Origin: Thozetella sp. PMI_491
Taxonomy: Eukaryota > Ascomycota > Sordariomycetes > Chaetosphaeriales > Chaetosphaeriaceae
Length of the DNA stretch: 64,000 nucleotides
Direction of reading: 5' to 3'
Assembly: GCA_021432635.1 (NCBI GenBank)
Contig: MU270015.1
Span: 2,958,416-3,022,415, forward strand
In this document: positions 54,772 through 64,000 of the stretch, in pieces
Layout of the letters: every line of letters starts with the position of its first letter
How positions within the stretch are numbered: position 1 is the first letter of the stretch
Program-made: the position numbers and the translations under genes
Notes under the pieces: generated by a model
Database searches by the model: none
Told to the model about the DNA's origin: nothing
Seen by the model: only the letters and a program-made list of their open reading frames with translations

Positions 54772-55506
54772 TTATGCCGTTTCCTCTTCGAACACCTTTC
54801 CAGTTGGTGGCTCTGCGCTGTCGACGGGGACCTTCTTCACGTCGCCACCCTGAAATGGCCGGTATTTCTCCTCGTCTACCCGTGCAAGCACGCTAGTGGA
54901 AACCTTACTAGATTTCAGGCCGTAGAAGTGTTGGAACGACATGATGAGAGGATTCCACTTGTCTGGGTCGATTCGGTTCTGATGCGAGTCCATGCGAATG
55001 CGGTCCATGACGTGTACACGCAGTACACGGACCTCAATCGCTTTCACCAGGCCGGCGCGGCCCGGTGAGTCGGACCACAGATCATTGATCTTTACTAAGT
55101 TGCATTCCATCTGCGCCGGACATTCCGCGATGCGAAACGGCCGCACAAGATCCGACGGTTGGGGCGTTAAGCCCGACTTTGTCCACTTGTCTTTGACGAA
55201 CTTGTAGTTGCGCCCCTGTTTTGCCAGAGGAACCGGATTGACGCCCGTTGTATCAGCCAGTTCGTTAACGTACGCCGCCATGGAGTCGTCAGCCAGATTG
55301 AGTACGCATTGCTGTGTTCGCTGGATATTCTGGGCTGTCTTGGATTCCGCAGCGAGGCCGAGGACGCAGGAGTCTCCAAGCCACCAGGCCGAAGACATGG
55401 CGGCGATGTTGCTTGTGCCGTCCTCGTTCTCGGATGAAACGAGTACCACAGGTGTGCCCCAATAGTGAATAGCGGGCGAGATGATCGAATGGCTCTGGGA
55501 TTCCAT
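54772..55506 (-). CDS. Flavin reductase-like (FMN-binding split barrel) protein
   Basis: Intronless, 244 residues. The N-terminus SHSIISPAIHYWGTPVVLVSSENEDG with SNIAAMSSAWWLGDSCVLGL is the split-barrel of flavin reductase-like proteins, where the TSNIAAMSS segment contacts FMN. QNIQRTQQCVLNLADDSMAAYVNELADTTG continues the barrel, and a C-terminal arm ends KVFEEETA. It could reduce or carry flavin for a monooxygenase. The gene ends near the surface-protein gene, which is convergent. Fungal relatives are often in detoxification loci. No cofactor claim beyond the family is made. Confidence 0.85.
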   Translation of the reverse strand: MESQSHSIISPAIHYWGTPVVLVSSENEDGTSNIAAMSSAWWLGDSCVLGLAAESKTAQNIQRTQQCVLNLADDSMAAYVNELADTTGVNPVPLAKQGRNYKFVKDKWTKSGLTPQPSDLVRPFRIAECPAQMECNLVKINDLWSDSPGRAGLVKAIEVRVLRVHVMDRIRMDSHQNRIDPDKWNPLIMSFQHFYGLKSSKVSTSVLARVDEEKYRPFQGGDVKKVPVDSAEPPTGKVFEEETA

Positions 55507-56707
55507 GGTGATATAAGCTGCTTAATGCGAATGCAAGTGGGTTTTGGGGAGCTGGTTCTGAATGTCTCTGATATCCTGTCTTTACCTTGCTGGCTGAGCC
55601 AACTTATATATTCTCAACAGCCACTGATTTATGATTGTTGCCTTCAAGCTTGCATCTACCGGTCCAGTCATTAATCATCCCTTTTGGCACGCACAGTCCT
55701 GGATTTCCGGTAAACAGACGCTGTGAATGGGCACATTGCAAGCAACGAGCGTATTGGAAGCAATCAAGCAGTCTCCGCGGAGTTATGCGAGCCTTCATTG
55801 GTCGCTTTAAGAGCAATTGTGGGTCCGGTCTGTGTCATATTTGGTAGTTATTTGGTCGTATTTGGTATGTGGTCATATTCCGCGAGCGTATTCGGACCCC
55901 AATAAATTGGAGTCCGAGTACGCATAGTTATTTGGTATTTGGTCATATTTGGTAGTATAGCCCAGAGGAAGCCCTGCCTATCATGTTTCAGGCCTAGAAC
56001 ATAGCGCACAGTACTCCGTACGGAACATAATATCTACATATCTCGAGGGCTTACTACCCTATTGCTACCTTACAAGGTGCTACAGCTTACGTGGTGGAAC
56101 TTCTCCTTCGACGTCCGCGCTGCGAAGATCAAGAACAACAAAACGACGACCAGCCAAACTTTGCATGATGGCAACCGACCAGCACAAAGAGTGCTTGAAA
56201 TGGCCTAGGTCTGGTGCGCTAATTGCAGCTCGTCGCGTGCCGAGGGCGGCATATTATAGCGGCAGACTAGTAAGGACTCAGTCCACGACGCGAGCTGACG
56301 ATTCGAGGATCTTGGCTTAGTTGTTCGTTGGGCTGGGTGCGCTGAAGCAAAACTACTCGCATCTTCGTCTTGCGAAAATGGGACCAGCCCCACCTTGAGT
56401 TTTGCTTGACATCATTGCGCTACATAAAGTTGGAGTATTGCGGACTGAAGGACCAAGCGCACCTACGTCCTACATGGGAGCGGAGGAGTATCTTCGGTGA
56501 CACTGCAACCAGCCTCGCTCCGGCATGAGCATTCGTTGTATCTAATCCCGCTGTGTTGGTCAGGAGAAAAGAACATCTCTTCCACATTGTCAATATGAGT
56601 TCCACCAGACTTGTCAAAACTTTGGGTATCGCTCGGGTTGGTTTGGACAGATAACTAAGAAAAATACGTCATAGTTGATGAGACTGATAAGTATCTAGGG
56701 CGTGTCC
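55507..56707. other. Intergenic with TATTTGG repeats and a hairpin
   Basis: About 1.2 kb. From about 55838 to 55960 the heptamer TATTTGG recurs seven times, mostly as TATTTGGT. Between copies lies an 11-bp-stem inverted repeat with one mismatch, CGGACCCCAAT / ATTGGAGTCCG at 55893-55916, separated by two bases. The rest lacks ORFs with domains. Promoters for the flavin reductase-like gene and the cupin gene are inside. Confidence 0.6.
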
Positions 56708-57365
56708 ATGGCTATCCAGATAAACGACGCTGAGCCTGAGGATTCTGCCAACCACTACATTGTGGAGGTCACTGCTACCGGGGCCGAAGGCGCTGATATC
56801 TTCTATGTCCCACCGCACTGGCACAAGGCATGTCGCTGCCCAACCTCTGACTAGGCGCTGTGACTGACATGACAATGTAGCATCATGCGGAGTACATGAC
56901 CGTAGTCGAAGGAAGAGCACAGTTCACTCTAGGTCGCGAGAAAGTCGTACTTCACGCTGGAGATCCGCCATTGTTAATTCCCCGAAGGGTGGTTCACAGC
57001 ATGCAGAGTTTCAAGGGTGAGAGGCTCGTCATACGCGAGCAATCGGATCCTGCTGGAGACTATAAAGCCATGTAAACCTCGGTGTTCCCATATATGCCCT
57101 TCCGCCTTCTTGATGCTAACTCTTGGCTGGAGGTTCTTCAATGACCTCTTATCACTCGGTGGTTTTAGCAACGTCCCTCATATTCTAAGGGCGTTCTACG
57201 ATGGGGATGCGTACCTGGCTCTGCCTTTGTACTTTCGGTTTTTCGACGAGATTGTATGCCGCCACTTTACATCCTTGACCAACTATTGCTGACTCGATTC
57301 AGTTTATCACGGTGTTTGGGGGTATTGCAAAACTGTTTACCGCTCCCAAGCCAAAATCACTCTAG
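56708..57365 (+). CDS. Cupin-domain protein with hydrophobic C-terminal tail
   Basis: Four exons, 56708-56827, 56881-57071, 57133-57253 and 57303-57365, give 164 residues. Exon 1 ends HWHK and joins HHAEY with a GC donor (GCATGT), giving the metal site PPHWHKHHAEYMTVVEGRAQF, i.e. HxH-x3-E. The second cupin box is GDPPLLIPRRVVHSMQS with its His. A C-terminal tail, HILRAFYDGDAYLALPLYFRFFDEI then FITVFGGIAKLF, is hydrophobic and amphipathic. Small fungal cupins of this type appear near biosynthetic genes and may be isomerases, cyclases or oxygenases. It is convergent with the large unknown gene that follows. Confidence 0.75.
56828..56880 (+). other. GC-AG intron in the cupin gene
   Basis: Starts GCATGT after CACAAG and ends ATGTAG. 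The join makes HWHKHHAEY in frame; a GT donor two bases downstream would break the frame. Confidence 0.65.
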
Positions 57366-57769
57366 CAAGACTAGATAAGTCACGCACTGGGGGTATGCCG
57401 TACATGTAGTTCAGAGTATAGGTCATGGTATCGAATATTTGTTCCATCAATTGTGTTTCACGCCATGGACAGCTTTACTTAATTTCCATAGCTGCTGCAA
57501 TTCTAGCAGGAGATATGAACAAAGTCTAGCCCCAAGTTTCTTGCAAAACAGAATCTCTCATAGGAAATTAAAGTATCTTTGATATCTGAAAGCTAAATCC
57601 AGAGCATCTAAGACAAAAAAGGGAAGCTTCATCTAGCAAATAAATCCGGTCTTGGTTTCTGTTCAGCTTGCGCACAGTAGATAATAAACAGACCCAATTT
57701 GCTCCTTGTTGTATCCCGATCAGGAGAGCGAAAAAAATAAGGGAACCACGCCGTATCTACAACCACTTG
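57366..57769. other. Intergenic between convergent genes
   Basis: About 400 bases, AT-rich, both 3' ends. No gene. Confidence 0.5.
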
Positions 57770-59521
57770 CTAATCATCCCCAAATAAAACTCCATGTGCC
57801 ATAATTATTGCGTCGACAGTATGATAAGCGACATACGGCAACGCCATGCTGAGTCGCCCATACGCAATTGCGAAACGAAAGGTTTCCTCCGATACGCTCC
57901 CGTTCTGGCCAAGAGCAACCCCTGCCTCTCCCAGAAGGGCATCGGACTTTTCGTCAAATTCACGGCCCCAACCAGGCTGCTTGTCGCTGCTTAGCAGCTG
58001 GACATGCCAGAGATCATAGAGATCACGGATCACGAGCGCCATCCTCCCACCAACACCAAGAGGCTTCTTGACCTGCATCTGAGCTTCCCCGTTCTCGATC
58101 ATGTCAAAGTAGATGTCATAAAACTTGTTGGGGGTAGCATCCCGAAGTTTGCCCTGCGTGCTGGCTCGCTTGAGAGCATTTACAAGCAGCTCGCTAAGCC
58201 CGGCCTCGGTTATCTGCGCCTTGGCGCGGTTGTAGATTTCCCAAGTCCACTCCCAAAACAGAGGGTAGCGGTTGATGTATGCTTCTAGAGTCTCGAATAT
58301 GCGGCGGTGTCGAGCTCGACAGAAGCTGTAAGGAGGCGAGGTGGCGGAAATTCGGCCGTCTTCTCGCTGATTGAACCTGGCGCGCTTGTGCCCTCGGAAA
58401 ATCTCGCAAAGCATGCCAGAGTAGACGGTGGACATTGTCTGCAAGCACTGGTCGATAGTAAGGCCACTCGGATAGAGAAGCCTTAGGAGGTTGCGAGTCT
58501 CCCCAGTCACGATGTCGGTGTGTAAGTCCATAACGTCATTCGGCAACGCGGACCCGATAAGGGAATCCATGCCGGCATTATCTAGAAATGCCGCCCCGTC
58601 GCTGCACATATATGCCGATCCAATCGTGTCGAATGCACGCGCCGCGATAACCAAGTCGGAGCTAAGATCATGGGTAATTGCCGCGTCCTTGGGCGTTTTG
58701 AATGTCCTCGAGTTTTCGCAGTCGTTGATGGCAGCTAGGTACGCAAGGGCAATGCGCCAGAAAGACCGGTCTCTTCCTGATAGCTTGTCGTCGAGCTTCG
58801 GCACAACATCCCGGGCGCGGCGCTCAAATGCTCGGATCTTCTCGCTGAAGACGTTCTTCCCTTTGGCCCAGTCCACACCGGTCAAGGCCGAGTAGACATA
58901 GTCCTCCGTCAAAATGCCTGTTTCCAGGCCGAAGGAGTGGCACATCATCAAGTAGAAAGGGAACTGTGAAATAATCGGAGGATCGCACTCCAGGCCCGTA
59001 AGCAGCTTTCCCCAGGGAGCAAAATGGTCATCGGAGGCGGCCCTAGACGAGTGGAGCTTGAGGTTCAGGTCTACCGGGTTCCCGCACTTCGTGGCGGCGA
59101 GCAGCACAGCACCGCTAACTTCAAGAGTCACTTGATACGTCAGTTCGACAATGTTGATATCATGAAAGCCGGTGCTTGAGGCTCTCTCCTGTTCAAGGCG
59201 TTCGTGGAACTCGGCGGCAAATGGCTTGACGAGGTCCAATGTCTCATCAGTAGGTTTGTACGCGGTCATGGCGTCAAGGACCCAAGTTGCAAGTTCAGAT
59301 GTGAGAGGGTATTCTCCGATACTACGGCGTTGGCCTGCAGCAAAGCAAGCGGAGCGGAGTTGGTGCTGGCTTCGACTCCATGGACGGGTAGCAAAGGACG
59401 GGTGGTCAATAATTTTACAGGTGGTGTTGCGAGTTGTTTCGAGCTCCTGCTGGTTGCTCTTCATGGCCGCCATCGCGACACCAGTATATCTCATGCCCCT
59501 AGTATTTATAACTACCGCCAT
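57770..59521 (-). CDS. Unrecognised 583-residue protein with NSE-like motif
   Basis: A single open frame of 583 residues with no intron, signal peptide or clear TM. I cannot assign a family. It is mostly helical by composition. NDVMDLHTDIVTGE at residues 328-341 resembles the NSE/DTE metal-binding triad of class I terpene synthases (N-D-x3-S/D-x3-E spacing is approximated, with D332 and E341). An acidic DDHFAPW at about 164-170 lies some 160 residues upstream, a spacing comparable to that between aspartate-rich and NSE motifs. RYPLFWEWTWEIYNR near 418 is another conserved-looking block. This is inference from motif only; it may be unrelated. It is convergent with the cupin gene. Confidence 0.6.
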   Translation of the reverse strand: MAVVINTRGMRYTGVAMAAMKSNQQELETTRNTTCKIIDHPSFATRPWSRSQHQLRSACFAAGQRRSIGEYPLTSELATWVLDAMTAYKPTDETLDLVKPFAAEFHERLEQERASSTGFHDINIVELTYQVTLEVSGAVLLAATKCGNPVDLNLKLHSSRAASDDHFAPWGKLLTGLECDPPIISQFPFYLMMCHSFGLETGILTEDYVYSALTGVDWAKGKNVFSEKIRAFERRARDVVPKLDDKLSGRDRSFWRIALAYLAAINDCENSRTFKTPKDAAITHDLSSDLVIAARAFDTIGSAYMCSDGAAFLDNAGMDSLIGSALPNDVMDLHTDIVTGETRNLLRLLYPSGLTIDQCLQTMSTVYSGMLCEIFRGHKRARFNQREDGRISATSPPYSFCRARHRRIFETLEAYINRYPLFWEWTWEIYNRAKAQITEAGLSELLVNALKRASTQGKLRDATPNKFYDIYFDMIENGEAQMQVKKPLGVGGRMALVIRDLYDLWHVQLLSSDKQPGWGREFDEKSDALLGEAGVALGQNGSVSEETFRFAIAYGRLSMALPYVAYHTVDAIIMAHGVLFGDD

Positions 59522-60931
59522 CTTGGAGAGTGAAAATTAACGATCTAAACACGACTGGCTAAGAAAAAGGTGTAATGGTGGAAGGAATTGGATGGGCAGA
59601 AGTCGAAGAGCAGCTCTGCGACCACACGGGCAATTTATTCACAGAGCCGAATAACCCCAAAGCCCCAACAATGATAGACATAGACACAAATCCCCAGCAG
59701 AGATAGACTCGCAAACCACCAACAGTGATAGTCCGCCATAGGATCAAAGCACCAACAGCGATAATCCGCCATAGGATCGCGAGTGGGTGGTTGGAGGTTA
59801 CCAATGGGGTGCGAAATGTTCCCTGGATGGCAACCATCATGGAAGAAATGACCAATGCTGTGCCTCATCGCGTCGTATTGAACCAAGGAACCCTTCGCCT
59901 AAACGGTAAATTGGTCAGCCTAACAGTGTCGAGTGGTTGCCTGGTGCACCTGTGCGTGGGGTCGGACGAGGTGGCACAGCCGATTTTCAACCTGCGAGGG
60001 CCGCCTAGCGAGCCTTACAGGGCTGTCTGCATCCAAAAGCGGCGCCATCCCACGCTCTTATGTGGATATCAGGTTAAACTGTGAATCCTCGGAATGCTAG
60101 GAGGGTATGGAGTAGGCACACTGCACGGCAAGGTATCATTCCCCCTCTTCATTTTATTCCCCTGGTTAATGTGGCCATGACCTCTATTAGAGAGATCGGC
60201 ATGGTCAGCACGGCGGTGCTGTATCTTGTTCTGTTGTTTGGCAAATCTACCGAGTCAGCGATAAGACTGAGGTAGCCCAGAATCGTGGACAGCCTGGCTC
60301 CTCCGACGGGATCGTTAGTGCCGCACGGCCTCATGTAACCCAAGGCGTGGGCACGGTAGCGAGATCAACCCGGTCTGTGCTAGTTAGCGAGAATTCCCTG
60401 GCCGGGAGGCTGGAAACTACCTGGTAATATATCAGTGTGGCCATGAACCCCGCCTCACCCTTGATAGAGGACGTACAGTTCCAGCCGCGTGGCTGCGTTT
60501 TAATGACGACCAACATGCGTCAAAGTGCGACTATCCCTAGCTAGCCGCGGTGTTGGCCCCCAAATTCGCAGTTCCGGAAAGATCGACAGCTCAGAACCCT
60601 TTTGCCCTCGCCTTAGCGCCTAGTACAGAAGTATAGACGCGATGTCAGATGCACAGACGATCTCATGTTGGTCTCCCGGGAACCGGAACGGGGAATCCGT
60701 GCATGATCCGGGGTCTTCCATACCTAGGGCTTACTACATGACTACACCACCTTTAAAGCATACTTGCCCACCTACTCAAATGCTGTGATGTCATTAGTTT
60801 TATTAGCTCTACTTGTAACATCCCAGCCCGATGCCTGGGTATCTATGCTATTCCGGATTAACGCCTTGCAAGTGCTAATGATCCGTGCCGCTTAACTACA
60901 GCCTCCCATGAAACCATTCTGCGTCCCCCAA
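59522..60931. other. Intergenic with a 33-bp tandem repeat
   Basis: About 1.4 kb between the unknown gene and the glycosyltransferase. Two imperfect 29-base copies starting CACCAACAG at 59717-59745 and 59750-59778 have a 33-base period, with decayed copies just before. It contains short ORFs without domains. The promoter of the unknown gene is at the left end. Confidence 0.55.
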
Positions 60932-62025
60932 TCAATTACACATACCAAGCCCCTTCTCGGCCGCTTGCAAGTGCCACTGCGTCAAGACACGCATCAGAAC
61001 CTCGTCAATCCCCCTGTTTGTCTTCGCAAAGATCGCCTCGTACGGGTGAAGGTTGGCCCCGAAGTAGGAACCATTGTACATGACATCCCCAGTGCCATTG
61101 TGGACTTCGCAGTAGGTTTCGATGTCGGGTTCGGCTTGGAAGGCGGTCATCATCACATCGATTTCGTAGCCCTGAGAGCGAATTAAGCGCGTCGTCCCGA
61201 TCTCTGCGTGTACTGCCACGCTGCGGTTCTCGTAGCAGCCGCTTAGTCCAACGGGATTCTCGGCCGTCGCCCAGAAGTCGTCGACAGACTGTTCGAGCGC
61301 TAGCTTGCGGTCAAGGAGAATGGCCATGCCGACGCTATCGGTAGCCCACACCATGGATTGCGCATGGGGTCGCGGACCACAGCTGAAGGTCGTTCCAACC
61401 AGCTTCAGCATGTTAGCATCGCTCGGGCCGCGTAGTGATGCGCGAGGATCCGGATTTACCTTTACTTTATCCGTAACCTTGTTCAAGAAGTAGTCGGTCC
61501 AGCAAGAGGTTGCGTAGGCGGGTAAGAAAGGACCCCGGACACTCGCATTGATGGTGATAAATCGCGAATACTTTTTCCACAAGTTGTCCTGCTGCAGGAT
61601 CTGGCCGTAGGTCCCTAGGTCGTAACATGTGTTCTCGCGCTGGACCGTTCGCACGTTGGGCAGCTGGGGGATCAAGTCGATGGCGTCGGATTCGCCGTTG
61701 AATACGAAGATAAAGTCGGCATGTTGGTGGAGGCCGAGCTTTACAAAGAATTCGAGGTTCTCCCGCGATGTCTCGGACTGCGCATAGACGTACAGCACCA
61801 GCGGCCTGTCGTGCGACGGTAACAGGGATGGAGGGATGAGGGTATTGAGTTGGCGTAACTGCTCCAGAGGCGTTAAATTCGAGCCCTGCGCCATAGCGTC
61901 GCAGGATGGGGAAAACTTACGCTGCCTTCCCGCGTCATCGTCGATAGCATCAGGGTGGCGATGAGGAAGGAAAGAAGGCCATACTTGACGACTGGAGATC
62001 GCCACGAGAGCGACAGGCTGCTCAT
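60932..62025 (-). CDS. RgpF-like glycosyltransferase, type II membrane protein
   Basis: Two exons: 61921-62025 and 60932-61858 (intron of 62 bases; an in-frame alternative of 35 bases adds nine residues). About 343 residues. Exon 1 gives MSSLSLSWRSPVVKYGLLSF with an N-terminal membrane anchor. The catalytic part reads LVLYVYAQSETSRENLEFFV, DFIFVFNGESDAIDLIPQLP, then ENTCYDLGTYGQILQQ and FITINASVRGPFLP. This resembles RgpF-type rhamnan synthesis proteins (PF05045-like) and related fungal enzymes; the T-C-Y-D-L-G motif is typical. It is probably a Golgi glycosyltransferase. Acceptor unknown. Any connection to the rhamnose-related genes at 5-15 kb is not supported by proximity. Confidence 0.75.
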
Positions 62026-63331
62026 GTCTGCCAACTGCGACCGCGTGTTCGTACGCGACGATGGAGGAGAGAGATGGCGCGATTGCATCGAACTTTGATG
62101 GTGGGGGTGGATGCGCCACTTAAAAGAAGCAAGCCCGATCTTGGCCATTTCCCGATGATAGCTTTGGTTAGACTCGGAGGCGAGATCAGGTCCTGGCCAT
62201 TGAGGGGCAAGGCCACGCACCGCGCTATACTTCAACAACGCGGCACCCCTGGCAGCCAGGCTTGTCAGGCTAGTGGGCGTCGATACCTCATGGGAAATTC
62301 GGATCGGTGTCTTGCTGCAGACACGACACTACCTCCAGAGTCTAAGCATCCAAGACACTCCGACAAAGAGCTCTAGATAAGGGGGAGCAGGAAAATACTA
62401 TATGAGCTCTATGCAATCTAGCTTTTGCGCGCATTACGTGTATTCTGTGTAGGCCGCCCCCTTTGTCCAGTCTCCCCAGTTCCCACAGGCGTGGATAAGG
62501 GCGGCCACGTCCAGGGTGAGGGTCCCACACAGAGATAGGAAAGGGGGACCCCATAAAATCCATGCTTTCTCGTACCCTTCAGAACCGCCCTCATCAGCCC
62601 GGATGCAAATGCGCATGCAGCCCCCTTGTATTGGGCCGTATTTGGTGCTGCATGCAATAGCGAGAAGCGACCGCGACCCCCCCTGACCCCGCGACGAGAA
62701 CACACCTAATTACATCGAAGCATCCGCGCCGCCGAAACGGGTTAGCTCCGCTCGCTGGAAGTTCACTCGAGCTCCGGCATCCAACTGGGGTGAACCTTAC
62801 GATTCAGCTCTTGCCTTCGCACCATGCCCTGTTGAGCACTCCGTAGCGTAGCTCTCTACTGTGGAGTCCCTAGCTTTCAGCCAAATGCCCCTCCATCAGC
62901 TCGAACCCAGACTCCGACTACCTAGGGTTCAGTGAAACCAAAGAGGTCTACCACAGTACAGTGTGATGCAGTGCAGAGGGTCTGTAAGAGGAGCATGGAT
63001 CTAGCTACCTCACTCCGCTTGGCGTATGCTCAGGAGGCTATATAAAGGTAACACTGGGGGTGGCTGAATGTCCACACGAAGTAAAGCCACAATGGCGTGG
63101 GTGGCTCGGGATAGAGCAGTAATCAACACGTGACATGCGACACGCGTGCAGCTGAGAATCGGGTGACGTCAAAAGTTCCTCTGAAACGATGCGAGGTGGC
63201 GGTGCATCCCCTTCTTCTACAACTACCCATATCGACCACCCTTTCCCCTCCATCTGACTTTCATCTCAATATTCTCCTCCCATAAACAAAACAGACCAAC
63301 AATCAGCACCTCGTGACGAGACGTTACCAAC
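62026..63331. promoter_or_regulatory. Divergent spacer, promoters of glycosyltransferase and LysM genes
   Basis: About 1.3 kb between two divergent genes. It is GC-richer, with no ORF of clear coding character. The last 150 bases are CT-rich. Confidence 0.45.
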
Positions 63332-63865
63332 ATGGGTCGCTGGTCGCATTACGATACCGATGAAGAGCGTCTTCCTGAGGGTATGACCCGGATTGGCTAC
63401 GATGCAGACGAGCAGACCTACACATACCGTGACGCCGACGGCAGCATCTGGGAAAGCGCCCCAGGGAACCAATACGGACCTCTGACGCGAGTTTCGGGGC
63501 CCCCGCAGACCTACGACCGAGTCCACGATGATGACGACCCCGCGATCCCCCCACCATACGAGGTGGCCGAGCCCAAGGTGTCATGGCGTGCCGACATGAT
63601 GCCGCTCTTTAATTTCTTCCTCATCATCGGGCTTATCCTCATCGGCGTCTACTACTTCCTCGGGCCGTCATCCGGGAAGGCCGCGAACCTCTCCCAGAGC
63701 CGGTGTGCCGAGGGCGATGCCGTGCACAAGATTCACTCGGGGGATACATGCTGGAAGATGGCAGAGTCACAAGGGGTGACGCTAGATGCACTACGGAGTG
63801 CGAACGAAGGGCTAGACTGCGATCGGTTGAAGATTGGCAGCACAGTGTGTATCCCCAGGGCATAG
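63332..63865 (+). CDS. LysM-domain single-TM protein
   Basis: Intronless, 177 residues. The N-terminal 90 residues are hydrophilic and acidic with a PPxY motif (PPPY at 73-76), a WW-domain ligand for Rsp5/NEDD4-type ubiquitin ligases. A TM helix spans about 91-110 (PLFNFFLIIGLILIGVYYFL). The C-terminal LysM domain at about 131-176 reads VHKIHSGDTCWKMAESQGVT and ends STVCIPRA, with Cys140, Cys163 and Cys173. LysM binds chitin or N-acetylglucosamine polymers. A type II topology puts the LysM outside, so the protein could sense or hold chitin, while the PPxY tail directs turnover. Confidence 0.88.
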   Translation: MGRWSHYDTDEERLPEGMTRIGYDADEQTYTYRDADGSIWESAPGNQYGPLTRVSGPPQTYDRVHDDDDPAIPPPYEVAEPKVSWRADMMPLFNFFLIIGLILIGVYYFLGPSSGKAANLSQSRCAEGDAVHKIHSGDTCWKMAESQGVTLDALRSANEGLDCDRLKIGSTVCIPRA

Positions 63866-64000
63866 GTGTGGGATCTTCATCCTCCAACAACGCTGGCCTA
63901 TATGTACTACATGGCCTAAACATGTGCTATGAACAAATCGCGCCGAAGCTGTTTACACTCGCCGGCGTTTTGGCTCGTTAGCGTCGCCGCGTATTGACCG
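63866..64000. other. 3' flank, cut by window edge
   Basis: 135 bases after the LysM gene. No feature seen. Confidence 0.4.

Noticed and set aside
57794-59540. Long plus-strand ORFs antisense to the 583-residue gene
   Set aside because: They are shadows of the intact minus-strand frame, lack domains and use codons in a non-coding pattern.
61886-61920. 35-base intron in the RgpF-like gene
   Set aside because: Below the usual minimum fungal intron size; a 62-base in-frame alternative from the same donor is more likely, but both keep frame.

Overview
This window is from a filamentous ascomycete (Pezizomycotina), probably Eurotiomycetes-like. Genes are split by short introns of about 45-100 nt with GT...AG ends. 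The families present are typical fungal ones: Zn2Cys6 regulators, a DUF3425 bZIP, GH78/GH79 enzymes, a cutinase, EthD, a PTH11-like rhodopsin-fold protein and an anchored LysM protein. A Tc1/mariner element carries CpA-to-TpA nonsense changes, the mark of repeat-induced point mutation. I recognise no rRNA, tRNA or CRISPR. I support 28 protein-coding loci and one dead transposase, separated by long gene-poor spacers. Exon models come from reading frames and splice sites by eye.

Layout: 0-5 kb holds the tail of a fungal transcription factor, an NMT1/SsuA-like periplasmic-binding-fold protein and an omega-like glutathione S-transferase. 4.9-14.9 kb is a compact carbohydrate-use cluster: a secreted GH79 beta-glucuronidase-like enzyme, a divergent GH78-like alpha-L-rhamnosidase, a Zn2Cys6 regulator and a sugar transporter. 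Its promoters contain CreA-like sites and a direct repeat that could be an operator. The enzyme pair would suit glycans that carry rhamnose and glucuronic acid, such as capped arabinogalactan. 16-19 kb is a sterol-glucosyltransferase-like gene.

20-33.3 kb is a run of oxidative and hydrolytic genes: P450, serine beta-lactamase-like hydrolase, EthD protein, short-chain dehydrogenase, bZIP regulator, ABM-like protein, Baeyer-Villiger-type monooxygenase and alpha/beta hydrolase. It has no polyketide, peptide or recognised terpene backbone enzyme, so it may be a tailoring or catabolic cluster. 33.8-35.1 kb is the mutated mariner element.

35.7-48 kb holds a cutinase, a repeat-rich spacer with a palindromic minisatellite, a membrane-anchored lectin-like beta-propeller, a secreted acid phosphatase and a PTH11-like membrane protein. 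48-64 kb holds a Nudix hydrolase, a DUF4267-like membrane protein, a large ectodomain/single-TM surface protein, a flavin reductase-like protein, a cupin, an unrecognised 583-residue protein with a motif resembling the terpene-synthase NSE triad, a RgpF-like glycosyltransferase and a LysM/TM protein. At least three introns look like GC-AG introns, which is notable for 64 kb.
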